The translations under genes and the position numbers were made by a program. Under the pieces are notes generated by a model. The model did not search any database, was not told where the DNA came from, and saw nothing but the letters and a program-made list of their open reading frames with translations. A stretch of DNA of 5,504 nt from Planctomycetaceae bacterium. GTDB taxonomy: Bacteria; Planctomycetota; UBA1135; GCA-002686595. Shown piece after piece: positions 1 through 5,504 of the stretch (the stretch's first letter is position 1; each line of letters starts with the position of its first letter). The DNA lies in assembly GCA_013360535.1 (NCBI GenBank), contig JABWBL010000264.1, forward strand, positions 1 through 5,504, read 5' to 3'.

Positions 1-596
1 TCGAGCTTCAGGTCGAGCGACGGCGCGTAGGTCTCGGGCAGGTACAGGCGCTGGCCCTCGCGGAACGGCAGGCGCGAGAACACGCCCATGCCCCAGGTCT
101 GCTCGCCCCACTCGCCCGCCGGCGAGAACACGCGGTGCGGCCAGCGCTCAAGGCGCCGCTCGAGCTCCGCGCGCATCGGCTTGGAGAGCTCGACCACCGC
201 GATCACGTCGCCTTCGCTCGCGAGGAGTGCGTCGGCGATCTCGCGGTGGTGGCGGTTGGGCTGCAGCACGTTCGCCGAGACGAGCACGAGCTCCGGAGAA
301 CCGCTCGCAGCCGCCGGTTCGCCGACATACAGCGCGAGTTCCGGCGCCAGCAGGAAGCCCGACGCGACGGCGACGAGCGTCGCGAGCCTGCGCGCCCGCA
401 GCACGACGCACGCACCCGCCACCAGCACGAGGCCGAGACCGAGGTGCCACTGGAAGCTCGCCGCGAGCTCGCCGAGCCACAGCCAGCGCGCCGACATCAC
501 CAGCGCCGAGGCAGCTCCGGCGGAGGCGACGAGCAGCACGAGCGCCAGCCGGCGCAAGCGGCTGAAACGGCGGAGCTTCATGGTGGAAACGGACAT
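1..596 (-). CDS. Membrane-anchored endonuclease/exonuclease/phosphatase (EEP) family protein, C-terminus beyond window
   Basis: The frame is open from an ATG at 596 to the left edge, giving 198 residues. The N-terminus is a basic patch (residues 7-16) followed by three likely membrane helices at about 17-36, 50-67 and 70-90. An EEP-type domain starts near residue 102: LVLVSANVLQPN (core Asn109, plus Asn114), then GDVIAVVELS with Glu136 in the place of the metal-binding glutamate, then GVFSRLPF near 171-178, matching the 'SR.P' strand of the fold. This order, three helices then EEP, is known from YafD/VanJ-like proteins, so the catalytic domain probably faces outside the cytoplasm. The catalytic Asp/His motifs would lie past the edge, so activity and substrate (phosphodiester or phosphomonoester, lipid or nucleotide) cannot be judged. 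An in-frame stop lies at 630-632, so the start is 596 or the second ATG at 581. GGAGG at 599-603 is only 2 nt from ATG 596 and 17 nt from ATG 581, so it does not settle the choice. Confidence 0.85.
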   Translation of the reverse strand, partial: MSVSTMKLRRFSRLRRLALVLLVASAGAASALVMSARWLWLGELAASFQWHLGLGLVLVAGACVVLRARRLATLVAVASGFLLAPELALYVGEPAAASGSPELVLVSANVLQPNRHHREIADALLASEGDVIAVVELSKPMRAELERRLERWPHRVFSPAGEWGEQTWGMGVFSRLPFREGQRLYLPETYAPSLDLKL

Positions 597-730
597 GCCC
601 TCCGGCCGACGGGGACCGGATGCGGGCCCTCATCGGGCGCGCGAGGACCGATTTCGGAGTCCGTGCGAGCGGTCGAGCCTGACCCGGGTGCGCCGCGTGC
701 GCAGCCCCGGGGCCAATTGGAAACTCTTGC

Positions 731-748
731 CGAAACGGCCGCGTTTCG
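731..748 (-). terminator. Possible hairpin after the alkene reductase gene
   Basis: A perfect 7-bp stem (CGAAACG / CGTTTCG) with a 4-nt loop lies 8 nt past the reductase stop codon, in the 160-bp gap before the EEP gene. No T-run follows on the minus strand, so it is not a canonical intrinsic terminator. It may be a weak terminator or an mRNA-end structure. The rest of the gap (597-756) shows no ORF with family resemblance and no convincing promoter. Confidence 0.3.
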
Positions 749-756
749 CGCCCCGC

Positions 757-1830
757 TCAGGCCCGCGGGTAGTCGGTGTAGCCCTTCGCGTCCTGCGTGT
801 AGAAGGTGCGCGGGTCGGGCTCGACGAGCGCAAGGCCGCGGCCGACGCGCTCGACCAGATCGGGGTTGCTGACGTAGTGGTGGCCGAACGCCACCGCCGC
901 CAGCGTGCCCGCGCTCACGGCCGCCTCGGCCTCGGCGGGCTTGTACCCCATGTTGCCGACGAGCGCGCCGCGGAAGGCCTTGCGCGCCGGCGTGACGACG
1001 TCGCCCTTCTGCTGGCCGAGGAAGTCCGCGCGCATCAGGTGCAGGTAGGCGATGCCGCGACGGTCGAGCTCGCCCGCGACGTGGCTCGTGAGCGCCACCG
1101 GATCGCTGTCGCGCATGTCGTTGTAGCTGTTGAGCGGCGAGAGGCGGACGCCGACACGCGCCGCGCCGAACACGGCGATCGCGGCGTCGGTCGCTTCGAG
1201 CAGGAGCCGCGCGCGATTCTCGAGGCTGCCGCCGTAGCGGCCCGAGCGCCGGTTCGAGCCGTCGCGCAGGAACTGGTCGAGCAGGTAGCCGTTGGCGCCG
1301 TGCAGCTCGACTCCGTCGAATCCGGCCGCCTGCGCGTTGCGGGCTGCGGCGCCGAAAGCCGCGACGACGCCGGGGATTTCCGCATCGGAGAGCTCGCGCG
1401 GCACTTCGTAGGGCACCTTGCCCTTGGAGGTGTGCGTGGTCGAGTTCGAGATCGCGAGCGCGCTCGGCGCCACGGGCTGCTGGCCGCCGCTCAGGTCGGA
1501 GTGGCAGGCGCGACCGCCGTGCCACAGTTGCAGCACCATCTTGCCGCCCTTGGCGTGCACGGCGTCGGTGACCTTCTTCCACGCCGCGACCTGCGCGGCG
1601 TCGTAGATGCCGGGCTCGCGCGCACCGAAGGCCGAGTTGCCTTCGCTCACCATCGTCGCCTCGCTGACGATCAGGCCGGCGCTCGCGCGCTGCGAGTAGT
1701 ACTCGACCATCAGGTCGGTCGGCACGTGCGCGGCATCGGCGCGGCAGCGCGTGAGCGGCGCCATCACGAAACGGTTGGGGAGCTGGAGCGCGCCGAGGGC
1801 GACGGGCGTGAAGAGCGCGGGGTGGTGCAT
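757..1830 (-). CDS. NemA-like alkene reductase (Old Yellow Enzyme family, FMN-dependent)
   Basis: This is a complete 357-residue protein, close to the usual 360-370 of the NemA/PETN reductase/morphinone reductase class. These cytoplasmic FMN enzymes use NAD(P)H to reduce activated C=C bonds of enals, enones and maleimides, and sometimes nitro groups. Visible family motifs: LFTPVALGALQLPNR near the N-terminus, MAPLTRCR (23-30), QLWHGGR (101-107), ELHGANGYLLDQF with the substrate-binding pair His177/Asn180 and the proton-donor Tyr182, then SGRYGGSLENRARLLLE (196-212), GVRLSP with Arg229, SNPDLVERV (321-329) and the C-terminal YTDYP. The His/Asn pair matches morphinone reductase rather than the His/His of PETN reductase. 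One oddity: the phosphate loop, usually FGR.(F/Y)I.NPDL, reads FGHHYVSNPDL, with His317 where Arg normally contacts FMN phosphate. The start at 1830 was chosen because it gives the standard family N-terminus; the frame stays open upstream to 1986, but that would overlap the divergent gene. No clear ribosome binding site precedes it. Physiological substrate unknown. Confidence 0.95.
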   Translation of the reverse strand: MHHPALFTPVALGALQLPNRFVMAPLTRCRADAAHVPTDLMVEYYSQRASAGLIVSEATMVSEGNSAFGAREPGIYDAAQVAAWKKVTDAVHAKGGKMVLQLWHGGRACHSDLSGGQQPVAPSALAISNSTTHTSKGKVPYEVPRELSDAEIPGVVAAFGAAARNAQAAGFDGVELHGANGYLLDQFLRDGSNRRSGRYGGSLENRARLLLEATDAAIAVFGAARVGVRLSPLNSYNDMRDSDPVALTSHVAGELDRRGIAYLHLMRADFLGQQKGDVVTPARKAFRGALVGNMGYKPAEAEAAVSAGTLAAVAFGHHYVSNPDLVERVGRGLALVEPDPRTFYTQDAKGYTDYPRA

Positions 1831-1855
1831 GAGGGGGCTCGAACGGGGACGGCGG

Positions 1856-1862
1856 AAAGGAG
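1856..1862 (+). promoter_or_regulatory. Ribosome binding site that fixes the acyltransferase start
   Basis: AAAGGAG ends 8 nt before the ATG at 1871, an ideal Shine-Dalgarno arrangement. The other in-frame candidates, ATG 1751 (inside the divergent reductase), GTG 1946 and TTG 1952, have no comparable site. Confidence 0.7.
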
Positions 1863-1870
1863 CGAAGCCT

Positions 1871-3601
1871 ATGGAACGCGGCTCCGCGCTTTCCAAGGGC
1901 GAACGGCGTCCGGGAGGAGCGCCGCGGGTGCCGTCGCTAGCATGGGTGCGCTTGAAACCGCGCCCGGACTCGCTCCCCGCCCTCACGGGACTGCGGTTCG
2001 TCGCCGCCTTCGCGGTCTTCGTCGAGCACTCGCGCGAGGTGTTCGACCTGCCCTACCCGAGCCTGAAGATGCTCGGCGGCGTCGCAGTGAGCTTCTTCTT
2101 CGTGTTGTCGGGGTTCATCCTCACGTATGTCTACGGCGCTGAGCTCGAGCGCAGGGACATCCCGCGCTTCTGGCTCGCGCGCTGGGCGCGCATCTGGCCG
2201 CTGCACATCGCCTGCCTGTTGGCTGCGATCTTGCTCGCGCCGCACCACAACTTCCCGACGGACGCGGAAGGCTGGCGGAGGCTGGCGACGCACGTCGCGC
2301 TTCTGCAAACCTGGTCCACCGACCCCGGGTGGACCCTCGCGTTCAACGGCCCGGCCTGGAGCATCTCGGTCGAGCTCTTCTTCTACCTCTCGTTCCCGTT
2401 GCTGGCCCGCCTCTCCAACCGGCGCTTCGCCGCCGCGCTGGCCGCGATCCTCGCCTCGACGCTGGCCATCGTGGCCCTGGGTGAAGCGTGGATGACCGGA
2501 GATGCCGAGCGATCCAAGCTGCTGCGCCACCTGCTGCGTTTCCTGCCGTGGATGCGCCTGCTGGAGTTCACTACCGGGCTCGCCGCGGCGCGGATCTTCC
2601 TCACCGGTTGGGGCGCGAGTGTGTTCCGCAGGGGAATCTGGGTTCATCTGAGCCTCGAGCTTTGCGCCGTGCTGTCGGTCGCGCTCGCCTGGTACCTGCT
2701 CGGCCCCGCCGGCGGCTTGCATCCGGTGGTCAACCTTGGACAGCACGTGGCCTGGGCCGTCTACCTGCAAGCGGGAGCCGGCTTTGCGCCAGCTTTCGCC
2801 GTGGTGGTGTGGATCCTCGCGCGTTCGCGCGGAGCGCTCTCGCGCCTTCTGAGCACCCAGCTGTTGGTGTGGCTAGGCGAGACGAGCTTCGCGCTGTATC
2901 TGATCCACCGGCCCGTGCTGACCTCGATCCAGGAGCGGTACGCAAGTCTCGACCTGCCCTGGCAGACACCGGCACTCTCGGCGCTCGTGCTTTCGCTGGC
3001 CGCCGCCGGACTGCTCCATTCGCTGGTCGAGGCGCCCTGCCGCCAGTGGATCCTGTCGATCGGTCGCAAGCGCACTGCGGCGACAAGCCCCGCCCCGCGC
3101 GCCTGGCGTTGGTTGGCCACACTCGCGGCGTCGCTCGTCCTGACGACCTGGAATCTGGAGCGGATCCGCGACACCGAACTTCGAGATTCGGTCTCACGCG
3201 CCGTCGCGGAGTGCCCGGGCGAGCTGAACGGTGCGACCTTCGAGTCCGAAGGCACGTTGCTGGGAGTCTCGCTCCGGCGTGACGAGTCTCGGCTGACGAT
3301 CGACGTGGCCTGGAAACCTGAGCCGACCGCGTCGCGTGAACCCTTCTTCCACCTGTGCGGCCCCGACGGGGCGATCGTCGGGCATCCGCGAGCCACGCTC
3401 GCGAGCTTCGACGATCCCGTCCGCGGCAAGCTGCGGCTGGCGACCGTGATCGTCACGGCGCGGCAACTCGAAACCTGCTCGAGTCTCGGCTTCGGCTTCT
3501 ACAGTCCGGAGCTCAAGGCCACACGCGTCGACCGGGGGCCGCGCAGCATGGGCGAGCATCGACTCGACCTCGCCAAGGCCCCGTTCGAGGCCAAGAAGTA
3601 G
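1871..3601 (+). CDS. Acyltransferase-3 family membrane O-acyltransferase with an extra C-terminal exported domain
   Basis: The protein has 576 residues. Residues about 34-390 form an acyltransferase-3 (OafA/OpgC-like) domain of roughly ten membrane helices. Signatures in order: LPALTGLRFVAAF followed by His53 (the conserved Arg42...His53 pair at the end of helix 1), GGVAVSFFFVLSGF (69-82), FWLARWARIWPLH with its basic residues (100-112), PAWSISVELFFYLSFP with Trp163 and Glu168 (161-176), and WLGETSFALYLIHRP (334-348). Family members move acyl groups such as acetyl across the membrane onto sugars of O-antigen, peptidoglycan, glucans, exopolysaccharide or macrolides. A further helix at about 412-428 would put the remaining ~150 residues outside the cytoplasm, the topology of OafA. 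That tail is not a recognisable SGNH hydrolase: I see no GDS or DxxH motif. It looks beta-rich, with VAWKPEP, FFHLCGPDGAIVGHPR and three cysteines (448, 496, 536). The acceptor is unknown, as no glycan genes are adjacent. Confidence 0.9.
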   Translation: MERGSALSKGERRPGGAPRVPSLAWVRLKPRPDSLPALTGLRFVAAFAVFVEHSREVFDLPYPSLKMLGGVAVSFFFVLSGFILTYVYGAELERRDIPRFWLARWARIWPLHIACLLAAILLAPHHNFPTDAEGWRRLATHVALLQTWSTDPGWTLAFNGPAWSISVELFFYLSFPLLARLSNRRFAAALAAILASTLAIVALGEAWMTGDAERSKLLRHLLRFLPWMRLLEFTTGLAAARIFLTGWGASVFRRGIWVHLSLELCAVLSVALAWYLLGPAGGLHPVVNLGQHVAWAVYLQAGAGFAPAFAVVVWILARSRGALSRLLSTQLLVWLGETSFALYLIHRPVLTSIQERYASLDLPWQTPALSALVLSLAAAGLLHSLVEAPCRQWILSIGRKRTAATSPAPRAWRWLATLAASLVLTTWNLERIRDTELRDSVSRAVAECPGELNGATFESEGTLLGVSLRRDESRLTIDVAWKPEPTASREPFFHLCGPDGAIVGHPRATLASFDDPVRGKLRLATVIVTARQLETCSSLGFGFYSPELKATRVDRGPRSMGEHRLDLAKAPFEAKK

Positions 3602-3607
3602 CTACTT
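3596..3607. repeat. 12-bp perfect palindrome spanning two abutting convergent stop codons
   Basis: AAGTAGCTACTT is centred exactly between the plus-strand TAG (3599-3601, acyltransferase) and the minus-strand TAG (3602-3604, DUF2256). There is no loop, so it cannot form a useful RNA hairpin by itself. Part of the symmetry follows from two TAG stops meeting back to back. Confidence 0.6.
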
Positions 3608-3751
3608 TCCGCGCGCCGATGCACGCGTCGCGCGGCGGCAGCGCTCGCTGCAATGCTTCACGCGCTCCCAGTCGCGCTCCCACTTCTTGCGCCACTCGAA
3701 CGGGCGCCCGCAGGTCGCGCAGGTCTTCGGCGGCGGCCGCGACGGTCTCAC
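3602..3751 (-). CDS. DUF2256 small zinc-knuckle protein
   Basis: This 49-residue ORF begins at a GTG. It has the DUF2256 pattern: [19 protein letters not shown] (9-27) and then [10 protein letters not shown] (31-40). The cysteine pairs C11/C14 and C34/C38 (CxxC-x19-CxxxC) should bind one zinc ion. The segment between them is rich in Trp, Arg and Lys, which suggests nucleic-acid or ribosome contact, but the family's function is not established. The length matches family members of about 45-60 residues. The GTG overlaps the TGA of the upstream DUF3500 gene by 4 nt (GTGA), which points to translational coupling and supports this start. A purine-rich GAGGGG lies about 11 nt upstream inside DUF3500. 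The stop codon touches the stop of the convergent acyltransferase with no gap. The ORF is short and GTG-initiated, so automatic gene callers could miss it. Confidence 0.9.
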   Translation of the reverse strand: MRPSRPPPKTCATCGRPFEWRKKWERDWERVKHCSERCRRATRASARGK

Positions 3752-4755
3752 TTTTCCGTCAGCCCCTCGAAGTTGCGCACCGCCTCGTCACCGAAGTCGG
3801 CGCCGAACTCGCGCCACAGCGTGTGCACGTGGTTCGTGTCGTTCTGGATGTTCACGTACTCGATCGAGCGTCCCGCGGAGTGGAGCCGGTAGTAGTGGGG
3901 TTTTCCCGGTTCCGTCGAGCCGAGCCACAGGAAACGCACGGTGCCGCGGTTGGAGAACTGCTCGCGCGCCCACTCGAAGGCCGGTCCATCGAAGCGACCG
4001 ACGTAGCTCTCGATGAGCGCGTCGGCGAGCTTGGCCTGCGCTTCGTCGAGCTCCGCGAGGCTGATGCCCTCGTCGTCGTCGAAGCGCTCGATCTTCCCCG
4101 GAGTCAGCAGCACATCCTGCGGCACCGGTTGGTCGAGCACCGCTCGGTCACGCAGGCTGCCCGTGAGCGACTGCACGAGCTTGCGCGCGAGCGCCTGCTC
4201 TTCGGCGAGCGGCTCCACGACCTTGCCATCGCGTTCGGAACGCGCGGGATTCGAGCCGAGGAAGTGCGGTGTGATCGCGAGCGCGTTCCCGAGCTCGGTG
4301 AAGTGCAGCACGACGTGGTGGCCCTCGAGCCGCCAGCTCCACGGATCGACACCGCCGACATCGCCGAACACGGCCACCGAATAGGCGCCCGCATCGCGCC
4401 ACGTCGCGACCTTGTCGGGCGTCGACTCGCGCTCGCGCAGCAGGTGCTCGAGCGCGACGATCTCGTCGAGCCGACGCTCGCCCGCCGCGCTCAGCGTCGT
4501 CCGCAGGAGCCCGCGCAGCGCCTTGCGCTCGTCCGCATCGAGCTCGCGCAACGCGATGCCCTTGCGCTCGCCCGGCAGGTAGCTCCACTCGCGCCGTTCG
4601 GCCGCGTGCAGCGGAAAACGCGCGGCTTCGAGCTCGTTTTCCTCGAGTGTCGCGAGGAACGTCGCCGCGGCGGTGCGCATCGCCGATGGCTCCGCCCGCG
4701 TCGCCCACGCGAGCCCGAGCAACCCGACACCTCCCGCGACCAAGGCCGTGCGCAT
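3748..4755 (-). CDS. Exported DUF3500 family protein
   Basis: The protein has 335 residues. Residues 1-21 ([21 protein letters not shown]) look like a cleavable signal peptide, so it probably acts in the periplasm or outside the cell. DUF3500 hallmarks follow: [16 protein letters not shown] (57-72), [17 protein letters not shown] (87-103), YSVAVFGD (125-132), [17 protein letters not shown] (137-153), PHFLGSNPA (163-171), GTVRFLWLG (271-279) and [16 protein letters not shown] (287-302) ending in [15 protein letters not shown] (308-322). The repeated conserved histidines (146, 147, 151, 164, 287, 309, 311) hint at a metal or catalytic centre, but the family has no established activity that I know of. 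The start at 4755 is well supported: AAGAGG at 4761-4766 sits 5 nt upstream and the signal peptide begins there. It probably leads a two-gene transcript with the overlapping DUF2256 gene, and is divergent from the four-Cys protein gene. Confidence 0.93.
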   Translation of the reverse strand: MRTALVAGGVGLLGLAWATRAEPSAMRTAAATFLATLEENELEAARFPLHAAERREWSYLPGERKGIALRELDADERKALRGLLRTTLSAAGERRLDEIVALEHLLRERESTPDKVATWRDAGAYSVAVFGDVGGVDPWSWRLEGHHVVLHFTELGNALAITPHFLGSNPARSERDGKVVEPLAEEQALARKLVQSLTGSLRDRAVLDQPVPQDVLLTPGKIERFDDDEGISLAELDEAQAKLADALIESYVGRFDGPAFEWAREQFSNRGTVRFLWLGSTEPGKPHYYRLHSAGRSIEYVNIQNDTNHVHTLWREFGADFGDEAVRNFEGLTEK

Positions 4756-4760
4756 GGTTT

Positions 4761-4787
4761 CCTCTTTCGCCGCGGCCCTTCAAGAGG
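4761..4787. promoter_or_regulatory. Inverted repeat in the divergent DUF3500 / four-Cys intergenic region
   Basis: CCTCTT (4761-4766) and AAGAGG (4782-4787) form a perfect 6-bp inverted repeat with a 15-nt spacer. The left arm, read on the minus strand, is the DUF3500 ribosome binding site. The right arm may serve the plus-strand gene, or the pair may be an operator. The whole gap is only 47 bp and no clear -35/-10 pair is visible in it. Confidence 0.4.
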
Positions 4788-4802
4788 CGCGTGGCGCTCG
4801 CC

Positions 4803-5018
4803 ATGCTAGCGGCCATCGTGCCCGACCGCCCAACGGCTCCGCCGCCCCACTGCCAGCGCTGCATCCACTACTGGATCACGCACCAGCCGCAGCACCCGCA
4901 CGGCTGCCGCGCCTTCCAGCTGCTCTCCAAGCGCCTGCCTTCGCTCGAGATCCGTGCGACGACGGGCGAGGACTGCGCGGCGTTCGAGCCCAAGTCGCAG
5001 CCGCCGACCCGAGGCTGA
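4803..5018 (+). CDS. Small four-cysteine conserved hypothetical protein
   Basis: This 71-residue protein resembles a family of short conserved bacterial proteins with the layout C..C.(Y/H)(Y/F)......P.GC.AF...SK.LPS.........C..F. Here that is CQRCIHYWITHQP (17-29), HPHGCRAFQLLSKRLPSLEI (31-50) and GEDCAAFEPK (55-64). The cysteines at 17, 20, 35 and 58 (CxxC-x14-C-x22-C) probably bind zinc. I know no established function for the family. There is no signal peptide or membrane segment, so it should be cytoplasmic. The start is uncertain: ATG 4803 is taken here, but GTG 4791 (3 nt after AAGAGG at 4782-4787) and GTG 4818 are in frame and all keep the conserved core. The next gene begins 2 nt after the stop codon, so the two are almost certainly co-transcribed. 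Confidence 0.8.
   Translation: MLAAIVPDRPTAPPPHCQRCIHYWITHQPQHPHGCRAFQLLSKRLPSLEIRATTGEDCAAFEPKSQPPTRG
5011..5014 (+). promoter_or_regulatory. Ribosome binding site of the PLP enzyme gene
   Basis: GAGG, embedded in the last codons of the four-Cys gene, ends 6 nt before the ATG at 5021. This supports that start and suggests translation coupled to the upstream gene. Confidence 0.55.
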
Positions 5019-5020
5019 CC

Positions 5021-5504
5021 ATGCCGCACCTGCGCACGCTCGACTCGCTGCCGACGCCGTTGCTCGTCGTGCGCCTCGACCGCGTGCGCTCGAACCTCGC
5101 ACGCATGGCGGAGCTGCTGGCGCCGCACGGTGGACTCGAGCGCTGGCGCCCACACGTGAAGACGGCCAAGGTCCCGCAGGTGCTCGAGCTCCTGATCGCC
5201 GCAGGCTTGCGACGCTTCAAGAGTGCGACCGTGCGCGAGGCGCGCGTGCTGCTCGAGGTTGCGGATACGAACGCGGTCGCGCTCGACCTGCTCGTCGCGT
5301 ACTCGCACCGCGGGGCGAACCTCGCCGCGATCGTCGAGCTCGCTCGCCGCTTTCCGCGCCACAGGCTCTCGCTGCTGAGCGAGGACCCGGCGCACGCGCG
5401 CGAGCTCGCCGCGGCGAACCTCGGTGTCTTCATCGACCTCGACCCGCGCATGGGCCGCAGCGGCATCGCGTTCGAGAACCGCTCGCGCTGCGCGGAAGTG
5501 GCGA
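5021..5504 (+). CDS. D-threonine aldolase / D-serine dehydratase-like PLP enzyme (fold-type III), C-terminus beyond window
   Basis: The first 161 residues are present. The start of an alanine-racemase N-terminal-type barrel is clear: LPTPLLVVRLDRVRSNLARM (10-29), then RWRPHVKTAKVPQV (41-54), where Lys47 in the RPHxK motif is the expected Schiff-base lysine for pyridoxal phosphate. Next come RRFKSATVREARVLLE (62-77), the family's 'ATV.EA' strand, and VFIDLDPRMGRSGI (138-151), matching the 'i.iD.G..R.G' segment. Relatives cleave D-threonine to glycine and acetaldehyde, dehydrate D-serine or 3-hydroxyaspartate, or act on other D-3-hydroxy-amino acids. The metal-binding His/Cys pair that would separate aldolase and dehydratase from racemase lies beyond the window, so the reaction is not decided. 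One oddity: many relatives have KTHK after RPHxK, whereas this has KTAK. It sits 2 nt after the four-Cys gene in a likely operon. Confidence 0.9.
   Translation, partial: MPHLRTLDSLPTPLLVVRLDRVRSNLARMAELLAPHGGLERWRPHVKTAKVPQVLELLIAAGLRRFKSATVREARVLLEVADTNAVALDLLVAYSHRGANLAAIVELARRFPRHRLSLLSEDPAHARELAAANLGVFIDLDPRMGRSGIAFENRSRCAEVA

Noticed and set aside
704..720. Adjacent palindromes GCCCCGGGGC and CCAATTGG between the reductase and EEP genes
   Set aside because: Short, loop-free palindromes are expected by chance in GC-rich DNA, and nothing nearby resembles an operator or origin.
88..2142. Very long plus-strand open frame (684 codons) opposite the EEP and reductase genes
   Set aside because: It is antisense to two genes with clear family motifs. 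Its translation is Arg/Ala/Glu-rich with no recognisable domain, a usual product of high-GC codon bias.
1937..2770. Minus-strand frame (277 codons) opposite the acyltransferase
   Set aside because: Charged, repetitive composition typical of the complement of a hydrophobic membrane-protein gene; no domain seen.
3355..4809. Long plus-strand open frame (484 codons) opposite DUF2256 and DUF3500
   Set aside because: It runs antisense to the DUF3500 gene and overlaps the end of the acyltransferase in another frame. No motif or ribosome binding site supports it.
4868..5466. Two overlapping minus-strand frames opposite the four-Cys and PLP enzyme genes
   Set aside because: Low-complexity Arg/Ser/Ala translations antisense to genes with strong family signatures.
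1..5504. Defence island, biosynthetic cluster or mobile element
   Set aside because: No nuclease-helicase, toxin-antitoxin, transposase, integrase, synthase or repeat array signature was found. The genes look like unrelated chromosomal housekeeping or accessory units.

Overview
This is a GC-rich bacterial window with tightly packed genes on both strands. It holds seven protein-coding genes, two of them cut by the window edges. I see no rRNA, tRNA, CRISPR array, insertion sequence, integrase or phage gene. The mix (a DUF3500 protein, a D-threonine-aldolase-like PLP enzyme of the RPHVK / FK-SAT type, an acyltransferase-3 membrane protein and strongly GC-ending codons) fits a high-GC environmental lineage. 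Planctomycetota, or a similar deltaproteobacterial or acidobacterial-type genome, is plausible, but this is an inference from gene content and the window has no taxonomic marker.

Layout from left to right: (1) minus strand, the N-terminal 198 residues of a membrane-anchored endonuclease/exonuclease/phosphatase (EEP) superfamily protein, running off the left edge; (2) minus strand, a complete NemA-like, Old Yellow Enzyme (OYE)-type alkene reductase; (3) plus strand, divergent from the reductase across 40 bp, a 576-residue acyltransferase-3 protein with an unidentified C-terminal exported domain; (4) minus strand, a 49-residue DUF2256 zinc-knuckle protein whose stop codon directly abuts the acyltransferase stop; (5) minus strand, immediately upstream of DUF2256 and overlapping it by 4 nt (GTGA), an exported DUF3500 protein; (6) plus strand, divergent from DUF3500 across about 47 bp, a 71-residue four-cysteine protein; (7) plus strand, 2 nt downstream, the first 161 residues of a fold-type III PLP enzyme of the D-threonine aldolase / D-serine dehydratase-like group, running off the right edge.

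Three transcription units look likely beyond the acyltransferase: reductase then (perhaps) EEP leftward, DUF3500-DUF2256 leftward, and four-Cys protein-PLP enzyme rightward. Nothing ties these units into one pathway. The items most worth following are the unassigned C-terminal domain on the acyltransferase, and the two small cysteine proteins (DUF2256 and the four-Cys protein), each tightly coupled to a larger gene. I did not find a clearly new multi-gene system. Stretches without genes are all under 170 bp.
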